A stretch of 64,000 nt of DNA, taken from NCBI GenBank assembly GCA_963693305.1, contig OY855914.1:22661972-22725971 (forward strand), written 5' to 3'. The first letter of the stretch is position 1, and the number at the start of each line of letters is the position of its first letter. Positions 1 to 11,887 of this stretch are shown piece by piece. The position numbers were made by a program, and so were the translations under genes. Under the pieces are notes generated by a model. The model made no database searches. It saw only the letters and a list, made by a program, of their open reading frames with translations, and was not told where the DNA came from. This DNA is from Meandrina meandrites (Eukaryota; Cnidaria; Anthozoa; Scleractinia; Meandrinidae).

Positions 1-166
1 CCCAGCAGTAAATTCGCTGGTACCTGTTTATACACATGGGTGGAGAGAGGCACTATGGGAGTAAAGTGTCTTGCCCAAGAACACAACGCAGTGCCCCGGC
101 CATGGCTCAAACCCGGACCACCCGATCTGGAGTCCAGTGCACTTACCATTAGGCCACCGCGCCTCT
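1..166 (-). mobile_element. tRNA-derived SINE, cut by the window edge
   Basis: Read on the minus strand the element starts with a tRNA-like head. An A-box-like TGGCCTAATGG lies near 155-145 and a B-box-like GGTTTGAGCC near 115-106. A non-tRNA body follows with TTGGGCAAGACACTTTACTC. The same head and body recur at 28333-28451 (minus) and 59938-60216 (plus), which marks a dispersed family and not a functional tRNA. The acceptor stem does not close as in a real tRNA. Confidence 0.75.
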
Positions 167-970
167 CACATTTCAGGTAATACAGTTAATTAAAATAATT
201 TTTAAACCATCTCAGACTGGAAGTTAAAGAATGTTTTTGTTTTTAAATTTATCCATAAATTTTACTGCAACAACAGCTGTTTTTAACTTTGCATATTTCA
301 AAATGTCCAGATCTGGGTAAGCAGAAAGATAGAAATTTGACATAATTTTCCCCATTCAGTGACGCCATCTGAGACTAAAGGCCAGAACTGAAACCACATC
401 ACAGACCTGGAAGGTTAAAAATGGGAGCTCATCCAACTGCACAGCATGCAATTCTTTCCCAAGGTTCTCATTTATGGAGTGATTAACAAGGTTAGGCAAA
501 CCTTTATTAGCTTCCTGTTGCATATTGTTACCATGAGCTATATAGGTATGTTTGGCCCCAACGGGTATGGTCTGAGTATGAGTTGTTGTGGTGTGAAATC
601 ATAACTAAATATAATACACTTTATTTTGAAAGCTTCTCCACATGTACAGAAACCTTTCCATGAAAGAAACTAAAGCTGAATTACAGTATAAAAATTAATA
701 AATATTAACGTTATGCATCAGTGCATCAGTCAATTCCAACATTTTCCCCAGGCAATTGCAGGTAAGTTGCTGATTTAAAGAGGGCAGTGAAAAATAATGA
801 TCAATAATGCACTTTCCTCATTGCAAATTTGTTGCGAGGCAGGTAAGTTGCAAACTTCAAGATGATAATGTTGTGGTTCAATTTTACCCTTGTTACAAAT
901 TGGTGTTTTCTTGAACCACGGCAACAACACTTAGAAAAGACAAGTCTGCAAGCAACTACAACGACCTGCA
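167..970. other. Intergenic AT-rich DNA, no gene seen
   Basis: No open frame or splice pattern supports an exon here. Read on the minus strand there is an AATAAA near 620 (TTTATT on the plus strand). It could serve as a polyadenylation signal for a minus-strand transcript ending here, but nothing proves it. Confidence 0.5.
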
Positions 971-1138
971 TTATACAAAATTCCTTGCCTTAATGTCGTG
1001 CGTTTTCTGTTTTTTCGAGTCAGCATTTTCCTCGTCCTTTCCGCTCAAATCTGCAGATTCATTTGACCTCTGAGGTGCACCAGTTTCCTTTGTTTGGTCA
1101 ACATCTGGTTGGTTCCGTTGAGCATCTGCTTCATCCAT
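971..1138 (-). CDS. Possible small or terminal exon, charged hydrophilic protein
   Basis: From ATG at 1138 to TAA at 971-973 there are 55 codons. The product is very hydrophilic and rich in D, E, K, Q, N and S, ending in KQKTHDIKARNFV. The frame stays open upstream to an acceptor-like TTTTAATATAG near 1170, so it could also be a last exon. A second overlapping minus frame is open too, so coding status is doubtful. No family is recognised. A possible AATAAA lies about 350 bases downstream. Confidence 0.22.
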   Translation of the reverse strand: MDEADAQRNQPDVDQTKETGAPQRSNESADLSGKDEENADSKKQKTHDIKARNFV

Positions 1139-2053
1139 TTTGGGAAAGGAATTAACCACTTTATAGCTTCTATATTAAAAGTTGTCGAATGCTTCGATTC
1201 ACATGGCGTCCTTTCGTTTCTGAGGAGGAAGTTTGGCTGCACATCGTTTAGCACTTCATGTAACACGTCATGGTTTCCAGTCTCCCCAGCGAACTTGGAT
1301 CCAGATCCCTTTTAAGGGGAACTATAAACTTACAAGCCAGGGCACATAAAAATAGATGCAAAAGAATATTTCAACTTTATTTCTGTTCGATTAAACATTC
1401 ATTAAACATGAAGAATATAAAAGCAGAGACCAATACAATGTAGAATGGCTTTAAATTGTCTACTATATTTCGGCTGGCCAAACCAGCCTTCTTCGGGTAC
1501 AATGGCAGTTACATTGAAAGGGGTGTATGTTCTAACGTTGTACCGGGCTCTGTTTTTACATTCTTCATTTAATGTTTTAAGCCGATTAGATCACTATTGG
1601 TCCAACGTATACGATCAGATTATCGTCCACGGAGAATGCAGGCTTGAACATTAAACGTGAAGTTCTTTCATAAGTGGGAGCTCATTAGGGTCACTTGACT
1701 ATATGTATTTGACACTTACTGACTTAATGTGGCGCTAGGCAAACCTTGGAAAGGAGGGCTTCAAATGAGAAGCCTTAGGCTTAATGCAGTACGTTAGTAC
1801 GTATAGTCCTACGTGCGGGTTCTCTGCTCGGGGAATAAATAGGGGTCCGGTACGGTTTGGGGCTTTGAACTTGTTCCAGGGTCCTTCCATTCCCCGGTAA
1901 GTTCCTATGCGTGGACTTTAGTTGGCAATCTGCGCACATTTGAACTTTTCTCTTTCATTTGGGAGTGATAATGTCGGAAAGATCAATAGAATAAAACCTA
2001 CAGGAATAAGTACTAGAACGTGGCACCAACTACAATTAGTGTAGTCCGGTTTC
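1139..2053. other. Probable old retroelement DNA with a conserved stem-loop
   Basis: No gene is supported. The notable item is a stem-loop at 1464-1503: on the plus strand ATATTTCGG, a 7-bp stem (GGCTGGC/GCCAGCC), then TTCTTCGGG. The same layout recurs at 16845-16878. Reverse-complemented it reads CGAAGA, stem-loop, GAAA, which resembles a hammerhead ribozyme core. DNA to its right (1700-1960) looks like degenerate retroelement sequence, but no reverse transcriptase frame survives. Confidence 0.35.
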
Positions 2054-2117
2054 GTCCAGTTCTGGCCCTCTCTCTGTCACGCAGTGTTGCGTGACAGAGA
2101 GAGGGCCAGAACTGGAC
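2054..2117. repeat. Perfect 30-bp inverted repeat (hairpin)
   Basis: Arms 2054-2083 and 2088-2117 are exact reverse complements over 30 bases, separated by only 4 bases. The arm core reads CCCTCTCTCTGTCACGCA. A perfect cruciform with so short a spacer is usually a young foldback or MITE end-to-end remnant. Confidence 0.9.
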
Positions 2118-3433
2118 TAATATACCGGCTACTTTTTGCGCGCTGGAAAAATCGAGGGTGCTTATCATCTAGCCAAAAATCCAGAAATTTGGGTTGAAAG
2201 TCAAATGGAACAGTAATTTTCTGGAAAATCCATTCGGTAATTGTGGACTACTTCCAGAGGTAGTCCTCTTTTTCCGTTCGGAACGGAACGTCGGAAATTT
2301 CCTTTCTATTTTGCAGGAGTTCCCAGTTCCAGTCTCTCATCAACAGAAAACAAAAACAGAAAACCGAATGTCAAATGGTAAGCGCCATCTCGTTCGGTTG
2401 GTTTACTGATTTTGGAAAATCCCTTATCATTATTAATGTTCATCCCAACCGGTTCCTTGCGACAAATTGTAAGCACCCCGAGTCGCAAAATTAATACGTG
2501 AACTGAGTGACCTCAGGTGAAGTGACATCTGCGTAAGCATTACATGAAACCGCTGTTCCCGCTTCGTCCCCAGTCAGCCGCGCGTCTTAGTAATGGCGAA
2601 AGGAATGTTGGGAAAGAGAAGAAAACTCTGTTGGTTTTACCATCTCCTCACCCGCGCGTCAAACTCATTTCTAGCTGTCGTCTGGTCTTTTCTTTCAAAG
2701 AAATGGACCAGCTTTTAGATTTCAGAAGAACTGCATGTTTATGTGGAAGCAGAAACTCATAAGGTCGATCATAAGGGGTTTTTGACAGAAGAGATACTGG
2801 AAAAAGTTCAACTCACTCGAATGCTAAAGGCATAATTGTAAACGGCAAATCATTACAAGGTAAACAACAAGCTCACACCACGTATGTTATCAGTATATTG
2901 ATTGTTTTCTAAGTAAATAAAATAATTTAAAATAAAATTGAACTATTAAAACAACTATTCCAGCTAAATATAAATTAAAAGGTATATTCCTTTGCTATCT
3001 ACTATACCGTACTGTTTCTACTCTTAAAATAGTTTCAAACAGTGTATGTTGAATTTCTTCGCACGTTAGTCGCCTATGAATTCTCTCCTTCACAGTCGTT
3101 ATCTGGGCAGTCACGCAACGCTTCTTTCCGTAGAGCTGTTGCGTGACGCCTCAAATGACTGCTCCGAAAAGGACTGGCATGGGATAAATTAATTAATTAA
3201 TTAAGTCAACGATATGGAGCGCTTTGACCTTGCATCTGACAACAAAACTTCTCCTTTTGATCTGCATTTGCTTTCTATGGTCAAAATATTTATTTATCTT
3301 CACAAACTCAATAATAATGCATAGGAAATTAAAACCTTAAAGGTGGTTTGGATAAGTGATCTTAATTATCATAGATTTTTACGATTTTAATCCTTAGTTT
3401 TAGTTCAAAAGAGAAGATCTATTAAACGCTCGG
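2118..3433. other. Intergenic, no gene supported
   Basis: An ATG-started open frame of 72 codons occurs at 2544-2762 on the plus strand. Its composition and lack of splice context do not support it. A short TTAA-type simple repeat lies at 3187-3204. A weaker inverted pair of GTCACGCAACG/TGTTGCGTGAC lies at 3108-3147. Confidence 0.45.
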
Positions 3434-3544
3434 GAGAGTGTTTCATCACATTTCCAAACACCTCGAAGTTCGTCAAAAATATTCAGCTGCACGTCGTATT
3501 TTCAACTCTCCTCTCGGTGTTTGGAAATGTGATGAAACACTCTC
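3434..3544. mobile_element. MITE-like foldback with 29-bp perfect arms
   Basis: Arms 3434-3462 and 3516-3544 are exact reverse complements, with GTGTTTCATCACATTTCCAA in the arm. The spacer is 53 bases. No coding capacity. It lies downstream of the 3' end of the LRR-GPCR gene. Confidence 0.8.
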
Positions 3545-4196
3545 TCGTTGATATATTACTTGAGAATAGCCACACATTACATATAATGATAATTTTAAGA
3601 ATTTGTTGGTGCATCAAGACAATATCTTCAGTCAAGTTGATCGTTTTCTTTATTCTCGTCACCTGCTCACTTGTCTCTGTTTTGATTTTCTCAGGAGAAA
3701 TTATATGTGAATCACCTATGTAAAATTAAAGGGTTTACATTCGCGTTTCCCCCGAGGTTTAGTGGCCTGGGTCGTTCAAAGCGTTTTCAAGCTTATAGAA
3801 TAGTTTTTTCCTTTTTTTTTTCAGTATAGTACTAGTAAAGTGAAATTGAGCCACGAAGCGGCGAGAACAAATCTCAAAGAGAGCCGCCTCAAAGAGAGCC
3901 TAGCTGTTATTCGCTTCATGGCCCTTTTAAAATTAAAATTAAAACTAATATAAATAAGACTATCCAGAAAACGGTTCTGTTGCGATTGGAGAATCATCTC
4001 CAGTCTCGACATCTTGGATCGGGAGAGACTGAGGAGAGGACAAAACGTACTCTCCATGGGACCCTCGGTAACATGAGAAAGAGGTTCACTCTCTGTGGCC
4101 ACGACGGATTCCGTTTAGCTTGAAGAGGCTCGGGAGATTGAACTTCCTACAAATCTTGGAAATGAACAGTATGTAGTTGTATAATAAAGTTCTTAA

Positions 4197-7100
4197 CTAA
4201 ATCTGTGTTACTTTTGCATCAGGTTTAACCATCTCAGGGCTTCCGCCGTCTGCAGAGCTAACTGTGCGCGCACGCTGTGTTTTGTGAACCACTTGATGCG
4301 AAAGCGAATTAGACAAGGAGATACTTCTTCCTTTCCTTTGACGTACGTTATCTATCTTCAGTTTGATGGCTTTTCTGAATTTCTCCGCTCTGAAGGCATA
4401 AAGAAACGGATTGATTAGCGAATTGAAGCTAAACAGTAAAGTTGGTAGAACGCCTGTGAGAATCTCTCTGCTCTGCGGTGACATAGTCAAACGGAGGCTT
4501 GTTGTGAGCCACAGAAACGCGATGATAATTGGAACCAAGAAAAACAGCATGTTACTAAGCACCATCGTGCCTATCCTCCGGGCTAGGGTACCGTCTCTTT
4601 TTACGCCAGCCCTTTCGCTTGATTTCTTGACCTCTAGAAAAATCTTCACATACAATGGTATCGTTATAAAGTACAACAACATTCCCCAAAGCGACAGACC
4701 GATGCTAAACTCATACGAGTGTGGTATGTCCTTAATCGGACGAATTGGAATGCAGTAGGTGTTACCAGTGTAGACAGAAATCTTAGCCAAGGGCAAGATG
4801 GCAACGCCCACACCTAAGCACCAAGTGAACGCAACAAGACCCCGTGCAATCTTACGAGTTACTCGTACTGAAGGTGTCATGCAGTAAACGACCGCCAAAA
4901 AGCGTTCCACTGTCAGAATGATTGACGTTTTAATGCTGACAATTTGACCAGTCAGCCACATAAATCCAATCACATTGCAGAGGTTGTCCATGATGAGTAA
5001 AAACTCCGTGTAAGGCTTCAGTCTAGCACTGACCAAAATAAGCGTGTATAGACTGATCATGAAGTCGCTAAGAGCCATATTGCTGGTTAGAAACATGGTG
5101 ACATTCCTTCGCAGCGCTCTCGTTGTCAGGGCAACTAAGATGACTGTGAGATTTAAAATCATCGCAATTGGTGAAATTAAAAACTCCACGTACAATATCT
5201 TGTTGTCCACGTCCCAGCAGCGATGTATAGGAGTAACGCGAATCTCGCGCTCGAAGCAGGCTGAATTTGTTTCAAGACACCGTGGAAAGAATCCATGTTT
5301 TGCGTATTCAGCAACCTCCTTACTTGCCTGAAATTTGTTTAAGCGACAATCTGCCATGTTGCCAACCAGGTACTCCCCTTTCTGAAGTTCAGCGGTCTCA
5401 ATGTTTATGTCTTTGTTTTTAAAATCGCCATTTTGTAAGGTGTAGTTTTTGACCAATAGACAGTTGGCACATGGCTCGCTCCAGGTCACTCCCTTGATCT
5501 CTTTGAGCATGCGCAGTTTAAGCAGTGATGTTGGTAGTTTGAACTGTAAGTTCCCGGATATATCTAAATACATCAAAGATGGTAGCCTGCTCGTGGAATT
5601 TCCTTCCCATTTTGTTAGCTTATTTTTAGACAGGTCCCTGGAGTTAAAAAAGATAAACTTGTAAGATCTTTCAAACCTTTGATTTTCAACGCTTTCATTT
5701 GCTAGAATATTGACAGAATGCCTGGCAATTTAGGAACCCGTTTACTATAAAAGGCAGAATTAATAACGAAAAGTATGGCAATAATTTTTTACTTCGAGGC
5801 CCAATTATAATACTTACAGTCGTTGTAAACGATTGAGGTCCGAGAAAGCGCCATCCGTGATGAGACGGATACTGTTGTTTGAAAGACTCCTGTAAAAATC
5901 ACAATAAGCTAGCATTAGTTTCTATTTTCACGTATCGCTAAATTTACAGAAACTCAAGTACAATTACTCAGTCAAGTTTGAAACAACTAAAACGTTCTTA
6001 AGTGTTCGGGTCAACTTTGAAAATCTTCGGAAGTCTTCGGGTCAACTTTACAAATGTCTGGTAGTCTTCGCGCCAACTTCGGAAGACTTCGTGTCAACTT
6101 CGAAAAGAAGAGAAAAAGTTACTCGTAGGGAGTACAATTTGGAATTAACTTAACCGTTGTCGTCCAAACAGAATCCAATGATTTTGTTGAGTGTACTACA
6201 AAGAAAAATATGTTATATAAACTAATATTGTGTACTTACAGATTTACAAGATTAGTGAAATTACTGAACGACCCTTTAGGGACCGTGTCCATTCCACTGG
6301 CGAAGATTTCTCTGAATAATGAGCAAAGCAATAAAATGTTAATTAGTTTATGAAGGAAAACAAAGAAAATAAATTAAAAATATTGTTTAATAAGTATGTG
6401 CATCTATTAACTATGGTATGTGTAAATCGGACAAAAATTTGTTTGCGTTTTCTCGGCTGAAATATCTCTAAAATAATTAGAAATCATGCAGATAGGCAGG
6501 CATTCAATGAGTCAAATCAAATGCAGTCGTGCTTCCGTTCATGTGGCATATGTTAGTGGTAGGAGTAACGTTTTAAATAGCTTCATCGTCAAAACTGTTA
6601 CCATAAAATCCGGGCGTAGGTTTTTTCTTCCGTTTAAAGGCGTTATTCAGGAAAAGGTTTCAGCCAATGTTTAAAAACTAAATGATACTGAACGTGATCT
6701 AACATGACCTAGCCCATCGGTTTTGAGCACCTTTCAGAGCAGTCTTATCTAGTTGTTAAACCAAAAATATCAAACAGCTATTTTTCGATAGGAAGAGCCG
6801 CTCTTCCTATCGAAAAATAGCCTGTTTGATATTTGTCTCTCACGTGCCCTGACTTGCACCATTTAATTTAGTAATAACGGATTTTGGATAAATGTCATTT
6901 GGGGTATGTTTAATTAAGAAAGAAGATTAATTAGTGACTAGACTAATTAAAAGGTACCGTAGAAATTAATACATTGGCTAAATAACCAGTGCTTTGGGAC
7001 AGGGAAACCATCGCTTTACAAATGAATTGGATCTGATTTCGTGTGCTTGACATAAAAAGGTGGAGTGTCCATTTCGCCAAATTACCTGGCAACGAAGTGG

Positions 7101-7735
7101 TTGGCAAACGAGCCGACACGACAAGATCGTGACGTTTTAGAAAAAATTTCCATGGTTTTAATTCTGACATGTTCTAAATGGTTATTCAATTGAGAAATCC
7201 CCATAAAACGTTAACCAATATGAAATTTCACAAGTAGACATAATATAGAGAGTGAAATCTTGCTTTTGATTTTCACCTTTAATTTTAATAAAAAATAGTT
7301 GCATACGTGCAGATCTAATCTGAAGACGTTTTAATCAATTTGACAAAAATCATAAATCAAATTTAAAACAACTGCGTGTTACGGAAACTGGCTAGCGTAA
7401 GTAAAACTAGGACGGGTTCCCTTAGACTTTAAACAGCACCATAGCTGTAAAACTGAGTTAATTTGAGGATTTTTATATTTTTAAGTTCGCGGTGAAGTTT
7501 AGAATACTGCAATGAAACAAATTGCTACTTACAAGGATTTCACATCGAGAGGGTGACGGATGAATATCGACAGTTTTTCCAAGTCTGTTATTGAACATTT
7601 TGCACGAATGCCGCTTTCACCAACGAGCTCGGTACACGAACAGTCTCCTGTGCAATTGTCTGTAAGGGCAGCTTTAGTGTAAGATAGAGCTTGGCAAATC
7701 AGCACAGGTACAACTAGCCAAGACCAGCGACTCAT
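4197..7735 (-). CDS. Leucine-rich-repeat GPCR (LGR-like), compact ectodomain
   Basis: Coding exons 7533-7735, 6240-6311, 5818-5889 and 4197-5637 join in phase to 595 aa with consensus sites (for example CTT|GTAAGT at 7533 and ATTCAG|A at 6311). A signal peptide occupies about residues 1-22. A Cys-rich LRRNT cap follows (CTGDCSC), then about four LRRs. Two of these are single 72-nt phase-2 exons, the usual exon unit of LGR and relaxin receptors. A Cys-containing hinge leads to seven membrane segments at about 264-536, with ERF in place of DRY (about 360) and NPFLY for NPxxY (about 525). The C tail is Ser- and Arg-rich. The class binds glycoprotein hormones or relaxin-like peptides at the plasma membrane; the ligand here is unknown. 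Only about four LRRs is short for the family, and no LDLa module is seen. ATG 7735 sits immediately after CTTCACAG, so a 5' UTR exon lies upstream. Assignment as LRR-GPCR is firm; subtype is not. Confidence 0.9.
5990..6110. repeat. Short minisatellite in GPCR intron
   Basis: About four degenerate copies of a roughly 25-30 base unit with core GTCTTCGGGTCAACTT run through the intron between the two 72-nt LRR exons. No coding role. Confidence 0.6.
6765..6834. repeat. Near-perfect inverted repeat in GPCR intron
   Basis: Arms around 6765-6797 and 6801-6834 share TATTTTTCGATAGGAAGAG with one indel and a 3-base spacer. It lies in intron 1 of the LRR-GPCR gene. Likely a foldback element. Confidence 0.8.
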
Positions 7736-9076
7736 CTGTGAAGAAAAATAAGAAAGAGCACAAATGATTAATTAAACTGCTCTTGGAGAACTCTTGATCT
7801 GAATGATCTAGCTATTTCCTGGTGATTTTATAAATAGCAGCCAAGCTGTCAGACCATTATATTAAAGCGCTTTTAGATATTAACGCAAGCAGGAAATTGC
7901 ACTGATAAAAATTGTGAATGTAAACATATGAATTATTACTCGGTCGTGCTTGATATCATCTGGTATCTTCAGCTGAAACGGGAAGTTAGCTCACGCTGAC
8001 GGAATTTGAAATAAAACCCTTACCACGTTTGGTTTTGAAAACTGATTAATAAGTGTGTGAAATACAGCTAACTATATTAAGGACGTGATTCGAAAGGGCG
8101 ACTAAAACAAAAGCTGTGTAATTTTCTGCACCATTAAATCGGTTTTCTTTTAAAAGGCTTTTAATATTACCTGTCAGTCAGGGCACATTGAAAGTGTCTC
8201 ATTGGTTAGAATGAAAAGAGTTTTGACCTTGTGTTGGTTTTTGTAGTAGTGTAATTGATTTTCTTCTGCGTTAGTCGGTTTCAATTATTCATACAGTGCC
8301 GGGAATAACAATTTTAAAATAGGTCTTTGTTTGGGTAAAACGATATTAACTGCACGCCGAGAAGGAACATTGAAAACTAATCGAAAATCAATTAATGATT
8401 ACTAGTATCAAATTCTCTACAATTGTTAAAATTTGTCGTTCATTGGCAGAAATAATTTTTTTGGTTTAACTCGGTTTACTTTGTTTTAAAACCAATTTAT
8501 TTTCGAGAAGTTACTAGATTTTTATTCTCACCACCTACACGTTTCAATTTCTTAGGATACGGTACGGAGAATTAGTAAATTAATCAATACTTGAGAGGGT
8601 TCGCAGCTGAGTAACTTTGGGTTGTTCAAATGTTTGTTCACGACGGCGAAAAGATTTCCCAGATGACAGGTTTAATGACGAAATCTTATCGGTTTCAGTG
8701 GTCGTGCGAAACGAACCCAAAGAGCTTTGATGTTGCCAATAGCAACGTGTAGTCGGTGAGGTGATCTTTGTTTGCAATATTTATGTCATCAGCATAAGCG
8801 TTTTAAGTTCTGAACGACCTACAAAAATATCAATTCTGAACAGTGAATGAACATGGCACAATTAAATAAATTTGAGACCAATATATAAATAGGTTTTCTG
8901 TGACGCGAGTTTGAAACTTAAAATTTTACAAAGAATGTATGGGCTCATTAGCGCTTTTGCCACCAAGAAATTTTGCAGTTTTAGAAAGCTAACATCTCCT
9001 TTAATATGGCACGCAAAGAGCTGAACATTTCACCGTTTATTAAATTTCACTGGCAAGCTATTTAAACATCTTCCCC
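7736..9076. other. Upstream of the GPCR, no gene seen
   Basis: This stretch must contain the 5' UTR exon or exons and promoter of the LRR-GPCR, because the start codon abuts an acceptor. I cannot place them. A minus-strand open frame at 8580-8777 begins only with a non-ATG codon and is not believed. Confidence 0.5.
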
Positions 9077-9213
9077 CGGTTGTTCGAAGGGTGGATAACG
9101 CTATCCACCGCATAAATCGCTATCCAGTGGATAGCGTAGTTTGTTTTGTCAACACTTATTCACTGGATAGCAATTTATCCGGTGGATAGCGTTATTCACC
9201 CTTTGAACAACCG
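9077..9213. mobile_element. MITE-like element, GGTTGTTC ends
   Basis: The left end GGTTGTTCGAAGGGTGGATA and the reverse complement of the right end differ at few positions over about 35 bases. The interior repeats GGATAGCG and CTATCCA several times, so it can fold along its whole length. No open frame. Confidence 0.8.
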
Positions 9214-9282
9214 AGACCTGGAGTCAATTCGTATGTAGCATAATACCTTCTCTTCGCAAATGAAGCAAAATGCAAACACAGG

Positions 9283-9429
9283 GACCGCGGAGCAGGGGGG
9301 GCTGGGGCTTAGCCCTCCCAATATTTCCGAAAAAATAAAGACTTTCTAAGAGAAGAGTCTCTAAAGCCCCCCTTCAAGTCACTAGTCACCCCCCCCCCCC
9401 CCCCCCAATAAGAAAAATGCTCCGCGGTC
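9283..9429. mobile_element. Short element with GACCGCGGAGCA inverted ends
   Basis: Twelve-base perfect terminal inverted repeats (9283-9294 and 9418-9429) flank 123 bases containing a G run and a long C run (about 9389-9408). Probably a small non-autonomous element. Confidence 0.6.
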
Positions 9430-10079
9430 ATTGACACAGTAGTCTAACGCCAGCAAAGATTGGCAACAACGATGTATTCGATTTTGTTTAAAAAAAGGTT
9501 TTCAATATTCTACATCAAATATTTACAGATCTTGTTTACTTTGGTAAGGCGGATGCAATTTGCATTAAAAAGCATTTCCTTTGTCACAAAAAAGTTAAAA
9601 CCACGAGTTTAATTTCGTTCAAGGTATGTTGACTCCGTCTTCTATATTTCGATTCATATTTATTTACTAATTAGTGCATTATTAACGAAACGAAAATGTT
9701 TGATCGTTATAAATCCGATATCTGTTACTCATATATAATGAATTTTCTCATAATATATTCAGAAGCATGTTTATTCTTATGCAACGTTTTTCCGTTGAAG
9801 CACAAAACATTGAATTTCTCTGTAGAACATCACACTTTTAGTAACAATTTATTATGATTGCATTGTTCTTCACACGAGTCCTTGTCAACTTTTATATAAC
9901 TGTGTGAACGAACAGGAAGTTTTCCTGACCTTTTTTCCTTGACAGGTTTATTTTCTCACTTGCTTGTGTAAACAAATAAAAACCTCCCTTGAGAACTTTT
10001 CTTTGAAGCTGCGATACTCTTTGCACAGCGGAATATCCCAAAACGATTGTTCTGTACGATGGCCCAGAAGGGACAACGC

Positions 10080-10375
10080 TTCTTCTTGAAAATGCAGCGT
10101 TGTTCTGTAAAAATCTATAAACTATTACTTTTAGAACTGAACATCTTCCCCTTGGATTTTGCGATCGTTCCTTATAAATCAGCGTTTGTTTCGTAGAAAC
10201 GTACGATCGTTCCTTAGAAATATAGCTGTTCTGTGAAAACAGTCGCGAGCTTCTTCCGTAGAAATCGACCTCTTCCGTAGAAAAGGCCGTCGCTGTTCCG
10301 TGGAAATGTAGCTCTTCCGTAGAACTCTTGCCTCTTTCGTAGAACTTCAGCCCTTCCGTAGAAGTAGAACGCTTC
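10080..10375. repeat. Degenerate array of TTCCGTAGAA motifs
   Basis: About a dozen imperfect copies of TTCCGTAGAA (variants TTCCGTGGAA, TTCCTTAGAA, TTCTGTGAAA, TTTCGTAGAA) recur every 19-26 bases. The clearest copies are at 10254-10370. Each is a small imperfect palindrome of TTC and GAA half sites. The array keeps a long minus-strand frame open (9892-10377), but that frame starts at TTG and looks like a by-product. Confidence 0.65.
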
Positions 10376-11887
10376 AAACCTGTGCGCGCGCAGGTTTCCT
10401 TGAAAACCAGGATGGAAGGATCGAAGGATCGAGGATTGGAGATTTTTTTTTATTAAATAGATTTATACAAATACTGTAGCGAGCAAAAGCAATTTTCGTA
10501 TTATTTTTTAAATGTTATTTGAGAAGGCCATGGTGTCCGCTTAATCGAGAGTCAAATCAAAAAGTTGTTATTTTGGCACACAAAGGAACAGTATTAACCA
10601 CAGTAGGAGAACAAGACAGTATTGCCCCCCCCTGCAGCTGTGTATCTCCCCCTGCGTAAGTGTAACCTGAATATCAGGCCTTCCTTCCACGCTTCTCTCT
10701 TTCTCACTTCCCCTTTAGAAAAGCGCGATACTCAGGACCCTAGACGATTTCTGCCGTCTGTTTTATCCATCTTTCAGACACACAACTTGTACACTGTACG
10801 TGCTGTTTTATCTTAAACGTATAAACGAATTATAAGCCTTCTTGGACAAATACGCGGCCATTCTTCAATTTGTTTCTGTGCGTATAACAACCGTTTTTTT
10901 TCTTTCTTTGAGCTACCGACTGACTTGTTCTCAAAATAGCACCAGAAACCCTCTTGGTAAAAGCTTATTTTAACAATAGCATATTAAGCAATTGGTAATT
11001 GAAAAAATCGTACACTTTCAGCTCTATGTCGCGGTTTTTAATTTAAAATTCGGAGTTTATATTGAACTGAACATATTAAAATTGTTTTAAACCACGGCGA
11101 TAAATCAGGGGTACATGCAAATCGACGACTAACGACTTCCTTATAGAAACTGATAAATGATTTCTGAGAGCGGATTTCCACTTCCTGATTACTGCTTTCA
11201 ATGCATTGAACCAACAACAAGCGAATCAAAAGTGAACGAAAAAAATGACGTCTTCCTGACGAAATTATACATACCTTTCTCACTTCAGATTAAGACTGGC
11301 AATCCTTGGAGCTTTACGACAATCTGTTGATACTCTATGGATAGAAGAAGAAAAAGCACCGTCGTTTAAGAATGACTGTTTTATGTCAAAGCGTCACGTT
11401 TTAATCGCATTACAATTCACGGTCAGCCAATTGACGCACCGGTCTTTAAAAAGGTTATCGGACTAAAGGATAAAAGGTATTTATAACATTACAGTTAAGG
11501 AATTTTCTCAACCAATAGTCTTCGAGAAAACCAGCAACATTGTAATGGCTAAACATAAAACTGACGCTTTCACTTTTTTTCAAGTTTTGACAAACTTTGA
11601 AATAATTAGCACTTTTTCCAAACTTTCAAATAATTAGCACTTTTCCATGAATATATTTCCGTGTATTTATGGTAATCTTGTTCCCATGGGAACTAAAAGG
11701 CACTGGAAATTATTTGCGTTTTGAAGAGCAATATCCCTTTCACAACAATAACAATATTAATGTAAAAAATAGGAAATTTCAACAACAGCTCTAGTAGCTG
11801 CTGCAAAGATGTTATAATACGAATATATACCAACGACTCAAATCTCTCAGTAAATTTGACAAATAAGCCGCTAGCACACGAAAATAC
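10376..11887. other. Intergenic, no gene supported
   Basis: Only short unsupported open frames. A direct duplication of about 30 bases around AATAATTAGCACTTTTTCC lies at 11580-11645. Confidence 0.5.

Noticed and set aside
4411..5331. Plus-strand frames opposite the GPCR
   Set aside because: Shadows of the minus-strand receptor coding sequence.
9892..10377. Minus-strand frame of 161 codons
   Set aside because: It starts at TTG and follows the TTCCGTAGAA array, whose spacing happens to avoid stops; no domain is recognised.
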